Of a DNA stretch of 64,000 bases, positions 50,037 through 59,057 are shown one piece after another; the first letter of the stretch is position 1, and the number at the start of each line of letters is the position of its first letter. The stretch is taken from contig NZ_LPUF01000001.1 of the NCBI RefSeq assembly GCF_002072955.1, positions 1,634,896 through 1,698,895 on the forward strand, given 5' to 3'. This stretch comes from Methyloprofundus sedimenti (GTDB lineage Bacteria > Pseudomonadota > Gammaproteobacteria > Methylococcales > Methylomonadaceae). A program made the position numbers and the translations under genes. The notes beneath the pieces are model-generated. The model saw only the letters and a program-made list of their open reading frames with translations. It was not told where the DNA came from and made no database searches.

Positions 50037-50861
50037 CTACCCCCGTTTTGCCGCTTGAATATGCATCCAGTCACGATTCTCGGTACGCCCCAGACTTAGC
50101 CAGCCCTCCTGCTCCCATAATGCCCACCATGCATCTAAATCCGGATGAGCCAGACTTGCTTTTTGACTGTCCCAGTGTAATTTATTTCTTGATGGAAACC
50201 AGTCGATAGAAATCCCCCAGGCATGAGTTGACCAGGCTGAAACACTGCCGCGTTTTTTACGACAATTCATACTGCCGCCATAACGATCCAGGCCAAATTG
50301 TTTAATTCCATTAATGCCATATGTGTCATAGGTATTTTGCAGAATACCAGCGAGACTATCAGCCAGTTTCTTATGTATGGTAATTTTGTTTGTGGTGGTC
50401 CTAAGATCCCAATCCAGACGAAGGTTCCAGGGGCAGGGCACTTGAACCAAAGGAATTTCACAAGGTTTACCATAAAATTCGTTAAGGGAATTAATATTTT
50501 CTAAAGGAAAGTTATGCGGATTAATTCGTCTAGGATTAATATCACCAAAGCCACGTGGAATCGATCCCGTAGCAAGTAGAGCAGAAAGTTGTTTAACGGC
50601 ACTTGCAGTTGTAGGCCCATTGAAGCCATCAATCTTCCCGGCGTCTATATTGTTTTCATGACAAAGTAATTGTAAATAAGCAATAGCCTGTCTTTTGTCT
50701 GACCAGTTTTGCCAGTCATCAGGAAGACTGGAGCTTCTTTGAGCTAAAGCTTTTTCAATTGCTGTGTTGGTTTGCGTCCCTCGCTTGCCATCTATAGCGC
50801 CAGTATAAAGGCGAGTATCAAATAGTTTTTTCTGGATCAGACGGATATCACTGGTTTTCAT
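50037..50861 (-). CDS. M15-type peptidase with N-terminal peptidoglycan-binding region
   Basis: The 274-residue protein has N-terminal repeats resembling peptidoglycan-binding domains (about 5-35, LIQKKLFDTRLYTGAIDGKRGTQT, and again about 65-95, NNIDAGKIDGFNGPTTASAV). The C-terminal part has STHAWGISIDWFPSRN, matching the SxHxxGxAxD zinc motif of M15 peptidases, and ENRDWMHIQ supplying the final histidine. It lacks any signal peptide. Domains in this order are typical of phage endolysins and of some effector or lytic enzymes, so it may be an acquired phage-like lysin. No holin or phage genes are near it. Terminator-like hairpins flank its 3' end. Confidence 0.78.
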   Translation of the reverse strand: MKTSDIRLIQKKLFDTRLYTGAIDGKRGTQTNTAIEKALAQRSSSLPDDWQNWSDKRQAIAYLQLLCHENNIDAGKIDGFNGPTTASAVKQLSALLATGSIPRGFGDINPRRINPHNFPLENINSLNEFYGKPCEIPLVQVPCPWNLRLDWDLRTTTNKITIHKKLADSLAGILQNTYDTYGINGIKQFGLDRYGGSMNCRKKRGSVSAWSTHAWGISIDWFPSRNKLHWDSQKASLAHPDLDAWWALWEQEGWLSLGRTENRDWMHIQAAKRG

Positions 50862-51141
50862 TTTTTTCTCCCAAACAAAATTTCTATGATATAGAGATCA
50901 ATACTGCATAAGTATACCGACCCCATTTTTAAGCTCTGTCTCACCTGATTTTCAGCAATGAATACGATCAAAGTTGGCTTCGGATAACAAAAAAGAAAAT
51001 ATAAATTTCTTATCCATTTATCAGCCCCTTGTTTTCCCCCCGGTTCCAGTATGAACATCCATAAAGAGCGAGTAAATCTGATTAGATGAATGGGGTTGTG
51101 GGAGGTTATATTGCGATACCTAAACTAATGCAAAAAACAGA

Positions 51142-52824
51142 TTAAATTTTCGGCTCAGCCTTGCCACTTTGGTCCATCTTGTCTTTGAAATCACTCCAGT
51201 GAACTATGTCTTCAACAAAATAATCAAACGCGCGTTCTGGCTCAGTTACCTTTTTACTTTTATTTTCTAAATCCAGAATATATAAACTACGCAATACACC
51301 CTGGCGTCTATATCCCTGATCTTTTCTGGGCAGTATCTGATCTCGCCAGGTACCGAAATTTATATAAGTACTCGGGTGTTTGCCACCAATATCGGGCTGT
51401 TCCTGTAAAGGAATATGGGTATGACCTTCTCCGTGTATCTGGAATCCATAATGCAGGTATTCAGGTAAAAAAGCGGGAAATTTACGCATTTCCCGCAAAT
51501 TTACACCTTTATTATGATGTCGGTCGATAAGGGCAAGAAATTTCATTAACCAGGCAATAGCGGTAATTTCCAGGCCATAACCAATTTTTTGTAGCAAGAC
51601 AAGCATTTTCTTGACTATTCTAAAGCCAATACGCCGGATAACAGGGGAGGTCTGATAAGTAAAATCCCAGCTCAGCCATTCGATAATACAACGATAAAGT
51701 GTATCTTCAATGATATGTATGGCATTTTTCTGTTTTAGACGTGTTGTTTCAAGCACCTGATTGCTTTGTGCTTGTTTGTTTTCACCGCGCATTCGATCTG
51801 CTTCGACAAGAATTCTTGTTAACGCTGTATAGGTAGGACGATATAAATCCAGCTCATCCAGAATACAATTTAATCGTTTATTTTTATAGCCTTCTTTTTC
51901 TAACTGATCTTTTACTTTGTAGATAAAAGTTGATAGCACACCTGCTGCTACTGAATCGCCAAAACAGGGCAGAAAAAAAGGCGAGTAGTGTAATTTTTTC
52001 CACTTCTCAATGCTCCAGCCATCCGCAACTGACCAGCCCGTTGAATCCTTTTTTGGGTCAACCTCTCGACTATTCGCTTTATCTCGCCATTGACCATGCG
52101 TGGTAAAAAAACGGAATCCGGTATCACCATAATAAAAAGGTAAATACGGCGCAACGCTTCTATCATCAAACATTGTTTCATTGCCGTACATACGCCCGAT
52201 AGCCTGACGTTCTTGCAGCGAGATGTCCTGTATTTTTATGCCTAATCCCTGTTCATAAAAATAGCTTAATGCTTTTTGATCACAGAACAATTCCTTGTCA
52301 TGATTACCGATAGTAATGACAATTTTTACTTTATCCTTAACGATTCCTGCTACATCTCTTTCCAAGCGGTCTGCTAAGCTTGACAGTGATGCAAAAAAAT
52401 CCCTATGCTTATTTTCGACGATGTCTTTAATGATTAGATTAACAACGTCAGAGAATTCCTGTTCACGGTCACGCTCCCATGGATAAATGCCTTTCTCTGC
52501 CCATCGACCGCTACGGATCATGTCTACGATATCACCATCCAGAACAAACAAAACCTCATTGATATAATAGGTTTTACAGCGCTCTACCAGTGAATCATAA
52601 AAGCTATCCCAGATAAATTTGCCCAGATTCTGAAAGCCGACAGTTCCATCCGTTAAATGAATATCACTGACACAAACGCAAAGACGGTTTCCACGTTTAT
52701 TGTCTTTATGTGTTTCAGCAATTAATTCCATATACTGATTTTCGACCGCTGCATAGCCTGCAAACTGAACCACTTTCAGCCATGCAGATTTCAGACTATG
52801 TGAATTGCTTGTGTCAGTATTCAT
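51142..52824 (-). CDS. Large calcineurin-like metallophosphoesterase
   Basis: The 560-residue cytoplasmic-looking protein has the dimetal motifs in order: VSDIHLTDG, LDGDIVDM, TIGNHDKELF, then THGQWRD and GEGHTHIPL near the C-terminus. Between these are long insertions (about 265-465) of mostly helical sequence. No signal peptide or membrane span is evident. Closest to uncharacterised metallophosphoesterases; the substrate (nucleotide, phospholipid or phosphoprotein) is unknown. It is the last gene of a minus-strand accessory set, 309 bases after the GMC oxidoreductase gene. Confidence 0.85.
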   Translation of the reverse strand: MNTDTSNSHSLKSAWLKVVQFAGYAAVENQYMELIAETHKDNKRGNRLCVCVSDIHLTDGTVGFQNLGKFIWDSFYDSLVERCKTYYINEVLFVLDGDIVDMIRSGRWAEKGIYPWERDREQEFSDVVNLIIKDIVENKHRDFFASLSSLADRLERDVAGIVKDKVKIVITIGNHDKELFCDQKALSYFYEQGLGIKIQDISLQERQAIGRMYGNETMFDDRSVAPYLPFYYGDTGFRFFTTHGQWRDKANSREVDPKKDSTGWSVADGWSIEKWKKLHYSPFFLPCFGDSVAAGVLSTFIYKVKDQLEKEGYKNKRLNCILDELDLYRPTYTALTRILVEADRMRGENKQAQSNQVLETTRLKQKNAIHIIEDTLYRCIIEWLSWDFTYQTSPVIRRIGFRIVKKMLVLLQKIGYGLEITAIAWLMKFLALIDRHHNKGVNLREMRKFPAFLPEYLHYGFQIHGEGHTHIPLQEQPDIGGKHPSTYINFGTWRDQILPRKDQGYRRQGVLRSLYILDLENKSKKVTEPERAFDYFVEDIVHWSDFKDKMDQSGKAEPKI

Positions 52825-53133
52825 ACCTTTTTGCCTCTTTATATAATCCTGTAAAAGCCAGTTACTTTCAGTTTCTAGTGCTAGTTCCTGATTCTACTGT
52901 ACTTAAAAAATACCCACTGAAGCTTATGAAAAACCAGGATTTTTTTAGACACTTTAAACCTGAGAATATCAGTTAAACACTAGCCATAAAAGCAGATGGT
53001 TGCATATAAAATTTATTACTTACTTTCCATTTCCTGATGTCTTTTGCCCGGATTTCCACAAATTCAATGTTTAGCTTATGTTTCCAGGTTCAATCCAGTT
53101 TATTACACTATAAATCCCAGCCCTGTTAATTTT
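52825..53133. other. Non-coding gap of about 310 bp
   Basis: AT-rich spacer between the GMC oxidoreductase gene and the metallophosphoesterase gene, long enough to hold a promoter for the latter. I see no RNA gene, palindrome or open frame with a ribosome site. Confidence 0.5.
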
Positions 53134-54867
53134 CTAGGATAATTTACCTCCCGTATCAGGACTTATACCTGTAATCCCCTCTGCCACACGCTCGGATAAT
53201 GCAGATATTGTGGCGACTGGATTCGCACCGACAGCAGTGGGTAACAATGCCCCATCAGCAACATATAAGCCTGTATAGCCAAAGACCTGACCGAAGGTTT
53301 CAACATTGGCACTGGTTACTCCATTTTCAGGGCTGTCAGCTAACCGACATCCTCCCAGAGAATGTACGGTAATATTGCTTTTCATAGGCCATAGCCAGTT
53401 GGGAAGCGGAATAAACACCTTGCCGCCGGTCCATTCCTTAAAGCGTTTACCTACATCCAGAATTGCCTGATACAAGGACATGCTATCTTTATAAGGCCAA
53501 TCAATATTAATAAAGCCCTTATCACCCAGTTTTATCGTACCGTTACTTTTATCTAAGCCCATACATAACAAGACAACGCTGTTAAACGACGCATCTCCCT
53601 TTAATAGTTCATTAAAGGCATAGCCTATAGGCCCTGTAGTGATGCCCTGTAAAAAACGGGCTGTAAAAAGTTTAGCTGTTCTAACAAAAGCATTGAAATG
53701 AGATAAACCAGGTTTGATGCCTTCAACATACCATGCAGCAAAATTGGGGTAACTTGCATCTTCCAGTACAAAAGCACGCTCTTTATCGAAATTCTTAAAT
53801 AAATTGTAATCAGTTTTCTGAGTGATAACCGGGCCATAATTTGGGTCGGCAGGCTTTTCTCCTTCAATAACAAATGATAAGAAATCACCATTTCCCGAGA
53901 AATGTTTACCCAGGTTGTCATTAATATCAGGCAATGTTTTGTAGATATCCCGACAACGCATTAATAGCTCATTAGATCCTAGTGTACCTGCTGAAACGAC
54001 AACTCTCTGTGTAATTGCACTGCATTCAGTCTTGGCATTATTCAGGTCTAACCAGAAAACTTTATAGCCATAATCCCCTGTTGCAGCCGGATCCTCGGCG
54101 CCTTGTTCATTTAAGGGCACAATTTTTTCTGCCAGCACCTCTGTTTGTATTTGCGCCTTATGCTCATTTTCAGCAACAAACAAATAATTTAAATCGACTG
54201 TATTTTTTGAATGCGTATTGCAGCCAACATCGCATTCAGCACAATAAACACAGGAGGTTTGTATTGCACCATATCTATTTTTTTCCTGAACGCCAATATC
54301 TAATGGCTTCTCAAAGTCATTGCCAAAGAACACATTGATATCGACTAATTCAGAATCATGACCATCATGTTTGGCAAAATCATTAAATAACTCAGTGCGA
54401 ATAATTTGTCGACGCGGATCATCATTTTGTGGAATAGGTCTTGCCCCCAGCACTGATTTAGCTGCCTGGTAATAAGGTTGTAAGACTTCCTTTTTGCAGG
54501 TTTCTGGCCAGTTTTCGTCAAATACTGCATCGGGCGGCTGCAAAAACACATTGGCATATATCAGCGAGCCACCACCCAAACCTGCACAAACTAACGCATC
54601 AATATGATCAAACAGACGTATATCAAACATACCATGGCTATCAGTACTGCCGATATTTTTAGGTCTATTACGTCCTTCACGCACAATATTCCAGAAATTA
54701 TTGGCCATATCATGTGGTTTACGCGGAAACGACCCCATGGGATAGCGCTTGCCACGCTCCAGTAACATCACTTTACCGGGCCATTTTTTTGCTAAACGAC
54801 AGGTATTAATGGAACCGCCAAAACCGCTACCGATAACAATCGCTTCATAATCATATTTTATTGCCAT
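53134..54867 (-). CDS. GMC-family oxidoreductase, cholesterol-oxidase type
   Basis: The 577-residue protein starts with the FAD Rossmann motif IVIGSGFGGS (GxGxxG at 13-18) and contains the GMC C-terminal region HSLGGCRLADSPENG and NPVATISALSERVAEG. A cluster of cysteines at 206, 209, 212 and 216 (CVYCAECDVGC) is typical of cholesterol-oxidase-like GMC proteins of the ChoD type. It probably oxidises a sterol or other hydrophobic alcohol with FAD. No signal peptide is visible. It lies 236 bases after a patatin gene, in a set of lipid-handling enzymes. The true substrate is unknown. Confidence 0.87.
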   Translation of the reverse strand: MAIKYDYEAIVIGSGFGGSINTCRLAKKWPGKVMLLERGKRYPMGSFPRKPHDMANNFWNIVREGRNRPKNIGSTDSHGMFDIRLFDHIDALVCAGLGGGSLIYANVFLQPPDAVFDENWPETCKKEVLQPYYQAAKSVLGARPIPQNDDPRRQIIRTELFNDFAKHDGHDSELVDINVFFGNDFEKPLDIGVQEKNRYGAIQTSCVYCAECDVGCNTHSKNTVDLNYLFVAENEHKAQIQTEVLAEKIVPLNEQGAEDPAATGDYGYKVFWLDLNNAKTECSAITQRVVVSAGTLGSNELLMRCRDIYKTLPDINDNLGKHFSGNGDFLSFVIEGEKPADPNYGPVITQKTDYNLFKNFDKERAFVLEDASYPNFAAWYVEGIKPGLSHFNAFVRTAKLFTARFLQGITTGPIGYAFNELLKGDASFNSVVLLCMGLDKSNGTIKLGDKGFINIDWPYKDSMSLYQAILDVGKRFKEWTGGKVFIPLPNWLWPMKSNITVHSLGGCRLADSPENGVTSANVETFGQVFGYTGLYVADGALLPTAVGANPVATISALSERVAEGITGISPDTGGKLS

Positions 54868-55027
54868 AGAATTTTCCTCAATGGTTTAATTAAATTTTTT
54901 ATATATTTCCATTTAGAACATGGGAATGTCTTACATATGTCATACAGCGGCATGAAACCTGGTATTTCCCGCTAGCTATACAGGCAAAAGTGCATGGAAA
55001 CCAGAAAGTATTTTAATGCCAAATTGC

Positions 55028-55085
55028 ACGCGCGGTCCTTTAGCCCCGATTGATAATGTTGCTATCGCGGCTAAAGGCCGCGCGT
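55028..55085. repeat. Long REP-like imperfect palindrome
   Basis: Arms of about 22 bases, ACGCGCGGTCCTTTAGCCCC (from 55028) and GGCTAAAGGCCGCGCGT (ending 55085), pair almost completely with one bulge and one mismatch, around a 13-base loop. It sits between the patatin and GMC genes. It shares the (G)GNCCTTTAGNC core with the palindrome at 62219. Confidence 0.75.
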
Positions 55086-55103
55086 ACAAAAAATTATTGC
55101 GTC

Positions 55104-56654
55104 TTATCCTGCATGCTTAACATAGCTATCCCAAAGTTCACCCATAAAAAACTTTCCAAATGTACCGATAGTTTTTAGCTTATCCGTACTTGAACTGGTG
55201 TGTAACACTTCTATCGTTGAGACCAGTTTTAACAAGTCGGTAACGCCCAGAGTTAAAATTCCGGCACCAACAACCGGCCCAGATTTATCGACACCTTTAT
55301 GTAATTGAGTATACAAAGTAGTTGTACCAGGCCATAAGTCAATAATTGACTCGTCACGTACTTTTTTCTTGCCTGCCAGATAATAAGACTCGCCTTGATG
55401 TTCGAAGCCCAGTTCATAAACCATCAATTTAAGTTTAGGGTCTTCTGTTGGATAAAATAGATTAAAAACACCTGTACTCGCTGCTATTCCCATCCCCATG
55501 GGTGGAAAATCAACTGTTCCCGTTAACTTTGCAGAATGATCACGCTGCGCTACAAATTTATCAATATCATCAATATCAACTTGAGCATGCATTGCCAATT
55601 CAGTCCCTGCCTGTTTCCCGAGATTACTCCCTTTCTCCGGGTCAGTTGCATCTAATGAAAAGCCACCTGCCATTGTTTCCTTAAATTGAATGCCTGGATT
55701 TAGTTCTGTCATTTTGGTCACATAGGGTTCAAAAGGAACCCCCTCCGGTTTCATGTTATTAAAGTAAGCTCTCGCGTCAGACCGCCCCATTTCGATCAGA
55801 GTTGCATGAGATATTTCACCCAGATACAGTGCTGAATCCAAAGGTAATGGATGTTCTGGCTTGATTAAGTGGAGAGTAATGGGTTGTTGATGTCCGTAAA
55901 CCTGTTCTCCTTGCATAATTCTGCTGTTAATGTGTTTAATTTGTTCTAACTCTTTTTGTAAGGCGCCATTTGCACTCATTTCCAGCATTTGCACATAGAT
56001 GTTAAGCGCTCCGCCTCGATATCTTGGGACATTACCCATAATCCAGATCAACCAGAGCTCGTTAGCGCCTCTTTTGACGGCTTCCATTAAATTCGCATCT
56101 TGAATAAACCCCGAATCCAGATAAGCGATATCATTGATGATAACGGGTGGTAAGGTACCGGGAAGCGACATGCCTGCAATTAAGAAATCTTCAGTCATAT
56201 CCTGATGTTCGATCACCTCATTCATTTTAGTACTGAAATTACACACATTGAAGGTTCCCTGAACCCCTTCTGCGGCACGAATCTTTTCAAAATTAATACC
56301 CAAATGAGGGTAAACCTGCTCGCGGAACCCTTGTGAACTACTTGCACCTTTAAAATCTTTGACTTTGAGGATATCTTTAAGCGGCATAAAAGAAATAGTA
56401 TTTAACATATCTAAAGTTCGCCATCGTTCACAGATGTCATCTATAGGCACGCCGGAAAGTAACATCGCCAGATTCAGTGACCCGCCAGACGTACCATCCA
56501 TATGTTGGAACTTAAGATCGTGTTTAAATATTTCCTGTAGTGCCCCCGCTGCATAAGATAGGCGCAATCCGCCTCCGGGCAGAATTAATGCTCTTTTAGG
56601 TAAATTATGATTACCTGCCGCTGCACCTTGCGGTATATGAGTTAGATTAGTCAT
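55104..56654 (-). CDS. Patatin-like phospholipase
   Basis: Patatins are Ser-Asp dyad lipases acting on phospholipids. The 516-residue protein has the oxyanion loop LPGGGLRLSYAAG (about 25-37), nucleophile Ser56 in DGTSGGS (GxSxG), and the Asp180 in YLDSGF. The N-terminal catalytic domain ends near residue 290; the remaining 220 residues have no recognised motif and make this protein longer than typical bacterial patatins. No signal peptide is visible. It is 40 bases after the acetoacetate-decarboxylase-like gene, in the same direction. Confidence 0.9.
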   Translation of the reverse strand: MTNLTHIPQGAAAGNHNLPKRALILPGGGLRLSYAAGALQEIFKHDLKFQHMDGTSGGSLNLAMLLSGVPIDDICERWRTLDMLNTISFMPLKDILKVKDFKGASSSQGFREQVYPHLGINFEKIRAAEGVQGTFNVCNFSTKMNEVIEHQDMTEDFLIAGMSLPGTLPPVIINDIAYLDSGFIQDANLMEAVKRGANELWLIWIMGNVPRYRGGALNIYVQMLEMSANGALQKELEQIKHINSRIMQGEQVYGHQQPITLHLIKPEHPLPLDSALYLGEISHATLIEMGRSDARAYFNNMKPEGVPFEPYVTKMTELNPGIQFKETMAGGFSLDATDPEKGSNLGKQAGTELAMHAQVDIDDIDKFVAQRDHSAKLTGTVDFPPMGMGIAASTGVFNLFYPTEDPKLKLMVYELGFEHQGESYYLAGKKKVRDESIIDLWPGTTTLYTQLHKGVDKSGPVVGAGILTLGVTDLLKLVSTIEVLHTSSSTDKLKTIGTFGKFFMGELWDSYVKHAG

Positions 56655-56694
56655 AAAAGTTAATTCTCTCGCTATTACTATAGACCCTCAGTTT

Positions 56695-57567
56695 TTATTT
56701 TTCTGGAATAGGCGCTGTCGGTGGACTAAGCCACTCCTCACTTAAACCAAGATTGATAACCGATTCCAGGCCTTCAGGTAGGGTATCCGGTAACTGTTCA
56801 TAATCCAGAAACCAGCTTTCTATATGATCATCCAGTGTGCCATTAATCGAAGGCAGGAACATTGTGGCAATAGCCTCGCCAATTTCCAGTTCTTTCATCG
56901 CCTGTAATCTTGGATGATCGCCAATGACGAAACGTGCTTTGGCTTTTTTAAATAAATGCACACCAAATTTAGTATCTAATAAAATATCCGATTTCATTAG
57001 CATACCGCGAAAAGAACAATAATTAGAGGCCCTGGTTTTTACAGGTATGCAGGTTTTTTTAGGCTTTTCAATTTCAACATAAGTCACCAACTTGCCATCC
57101 AGATCATATTGGCTGCTTACTTTATTGTCCTCTATTTCAAAATTCAAATGACCTTGATGTTTTGGCATACCCCATATTCCCTTGCCACCTTTAACTGATA
57201 TTTCAGAGGAAACTGGCAAATCCACAACGTATTGACCTGTTTTAAAGAAATTCATAAATATAGCAGGTAATAATCTGGGTGCTGGTTTTGCCCCATGAGT
57301 ACACGCTATCGCAATACTGTATTCGATATACTTACCGATAGTCGTTTCTTTATAGTCAATCACGGTAATAACCAGTAAAGCTTTTTTCCATAGACGAAAT
57401 GGATGGATACCTGCGGGAAGAAACTGCTTTGCTTTCTCCGGATTTATTGGAAAAATAGCCATCAATGCAGGTGAATTACTGGTATTGACGGGAAGCTTAA
57501 AGGGAATCCCGTCCACTAATGAATAACGACCGGTATATTGCTTTATACGCTGGGGAATGCAAAACAT
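56695..57567 (-). CDS. Acetoacetate decarboxylase-like protein
   Basis: The 290-residue protein matches the acetoacetate decarboxylase fold family. The position of the Schiff-base lysine is filled by Lys136 in GKGIWGMPKHQGH, so catalysis by imine formation is plausible. It is longer than classical Adc (about 245 residues), with an extra N-terminal segment. The family has been found to include decarboxylases, aldolase-dehydratases and other enzymes on keto substrates. Located 25 bases after the alpha/beta hydrolase gene and 40 before patatin, so it is in the same operon. Substrate unknown. Confidence 0.83.
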   Translation of the reverse strand: MFCIPQRIKQYTGRYSLVDGIPFKLPVNTSNSPALMAIFPINPEKAKQFLPAGIHPFRLWKKALLVITVIDYKETTIGKYIEYSIAIACTHGAKPAPRLLPAIFMNFFKTGQYVVDLPVSSEISVKGGKGIWGMPKHQGHLNFEIEDNKVSSQYDLDGKLVTYVEIEKPKKTCIPVKTRASNYCSFRGMLMKSDILLDTKFGVHLFKKAKARFVIGDHPRLQAMKELEIGEAIATMFLPSINGTLDDHIESWFLDYEQLPDTLPEGLESVINLGLSEEWLSPPTAPIPEK

Positions 57568-57592
57568 ATTATTACCTCTTGAGCAGTGTTTA

Positions 57593-58651
57593 TTAAGTGT
57601 TAGTTTTTTCCAGTTCTTGAATAATTAAAGGAAAGGTATCTTGTGCCGCATTTTTACCCATAAACACATCAAGGTGCCCGTAATCAGGCAGGATGTGAAG
57701 TGTATGGTAATTTTGACGCAGAGCAGAAAAGTACTCATAAGTGTTTAGCTGACTTTGAGGCAGAAAACATAAATTGTTTGCACCGGTAAAAAAAGCGAAT
57801 CGTGCGTCTGTTTTAGGCGTTGCCTGGACAAAATCATCTGGTAATTCTTTAAATCCCTGAACAGAAACCAGATTTCCAACGTTGATGCAGCGGGTAATTT
57901 GTTCAAAAAAGCATAAAGGAACGGCAGCAAATTCCTCCTTCAACCATTCATGGGTTTCCTCATTCAAATTTTCATGACTCCACAGCGCTGGAAAGCCGCT
58001 GCCATAAGTAAAGCTGACTTGCTTACAAACGGCATTATTGCATTCATGATGGGTCAGATTGACTAACAAGGTTATTATTTTTGCAATCAACGTAGGCGCC
58101 TGTACACCCCAGTGAGGATTGAGATACTGGCTCATGACTTTAACTAAGGGTAATAAATAGGTGAGTTTAAAGAGTGACCATTTAGACACCACAGGATGTA
58201 GTGATACGGCATTACTTACAATGGTTGTGACTTCTGGAATTAATCCGGCCATTGCGGACATGGTAAAACTGGTTGAGCCCTGGCAATGGATAATCGCCTT
58301 GATCTCACTGACGCCTGTTTCTGCAATAACCGTTTTTACCGCCTGAGGATGATCATATAAGGCTGCCTGATCCAGCGTCCATAAGTTCGGCGCAAAATCG
58401 ATGCTTGCCCTCCAGTTTTCCAGCCAGACATCATAGCCCTGTGCTATTAATGCATCGACAATCGTCACCTCTACTGGTGCCCGAAAAATATTGGCACGTA
58501 CGCCAGCACCATGAACTAAAAGCACAGGACATTTACTGGGCGGCTTTTCTCCTTGAACATTAATCAGGTTTAATGCCATCCCATCCCCTGCAGTAAAAGG
58601 AATGACTCTTTCAGTATATTTGTGTTTAAAAGCGGGGACTTCGGCTACCAT
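57593..58651 (-). CDS. Alpha/beta hydrolase
   Basis: The 352-residue protein has the oxyanion HGAG motif in VLLVHGAGVRANIF (about 43-56), nucleophile Ser126 in IIHCQGSTSF (a variant of GxSxG, with Cys at the first glycine), and the catalytic His326 in PDYGHLDVFMG. It could be an esterase, lipase or thioesterase. It is the first gene of a tight three-gene unit (hydrolase, decarboxylase-like, patatin) with 25- and 40-base gaps. A palindromic operator-like site lies about 240 bases upstream. Confidence 0.86.
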   Translation of the reverse strand: MVAEVPAFKHKYTERVIPFTAGDGMALNLINVQGEKPPSKCPVLLVHGAGVRANIFRAPVEVTIVDALIAQGYDVWLENWRASIDFAPNLWTLDQAALYDHPQAVKTVIAETGVSEIKAIIHCQGSTSFTMSAMAGLIPEVTTIVSNAVSLHPVVSKWSLFKLTYLLPLVKVMSQYLNPHWGVQAPTLIAKIITLLVNLTHHECNNAVCKQVSFTYGSGFPALWSHENLNEETHEWLKEEFAAVPLCFFEQITRCINVGNLVSVQGFKELPDDFVQATPKTDARFAFFTGANNLCFLPQSQLNTYEYFSALRQNYHTLHILPDYGHLDVFMGKNAAQDTFPLIIQELEKTNT

Positions 58652-59057
58652 TTTTGACTCCTTATAGCTTAGGAATATGCATAAAATAAATTTTTCATGT
58701 TATGAGCGCAGGGGGCTTGAATACACTTGCAGACCGGCCGTCCGCGCTCTCAAAAAAAACAGCTTACTCAAGTTATTTGCGGCACATCTCCTGATTGGAA
58801 AAACTTTCAAAAAAAAAGACTAAGAGCGTTAGCAAATCAGCGACAAAAGGTTTAAGAGGATAAGAATACACCATTTACCCTAAAAACAAATGACCCATAT
58901 GGGTCAAAATAATGCCCTTTTTACTTATCTATCCAATAACGTTAGGTAACGACGTCTACAAAAAGAGTTAAACAAATGTAACCGTTCACTTTCTGAGACG
59001 TTTTCCCCCAGGCTCCACAGGGAAGAGGGGGAAAGTTAAAATAGATTATTCTTTTCC
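58652..59057. promoter_or_regulatory. Intergenic regulatory region with several palindromes
   Basis: This 406-base gap precedes the hydrolase unit and follows the PhoD-like gene, both on the minus strand. It contains an imperfect palindrome at 58704-58749 (GAGCGC...GCGCTC arms), the perfect 16-base palindrome at 58891-58906, a smaller dyad CGTTAGGTAACG at 58940-58951, and a hairpin TTTCCCCC/GGGGGAAA (59002-59034) at the 3' end of the PhoD gene. On the minus strand, TTGACC inside the main palindrome resembles a -35 box, but I cannot find a good -10. Confidence 0.5.
58891..58906. promoter_or_regulatory. Perfect palindrome, putative operator
   Basis: TGACCCATATGGGTCA is a perfect 16-base dyad, typical of a dimeric regulator's site. 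It is 240 bases upstream of the hydrolase gene. I cannot assign a regulator; the LuxR-type protein at 61085 is one candidate only by proximity. Confidence 0.5.
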
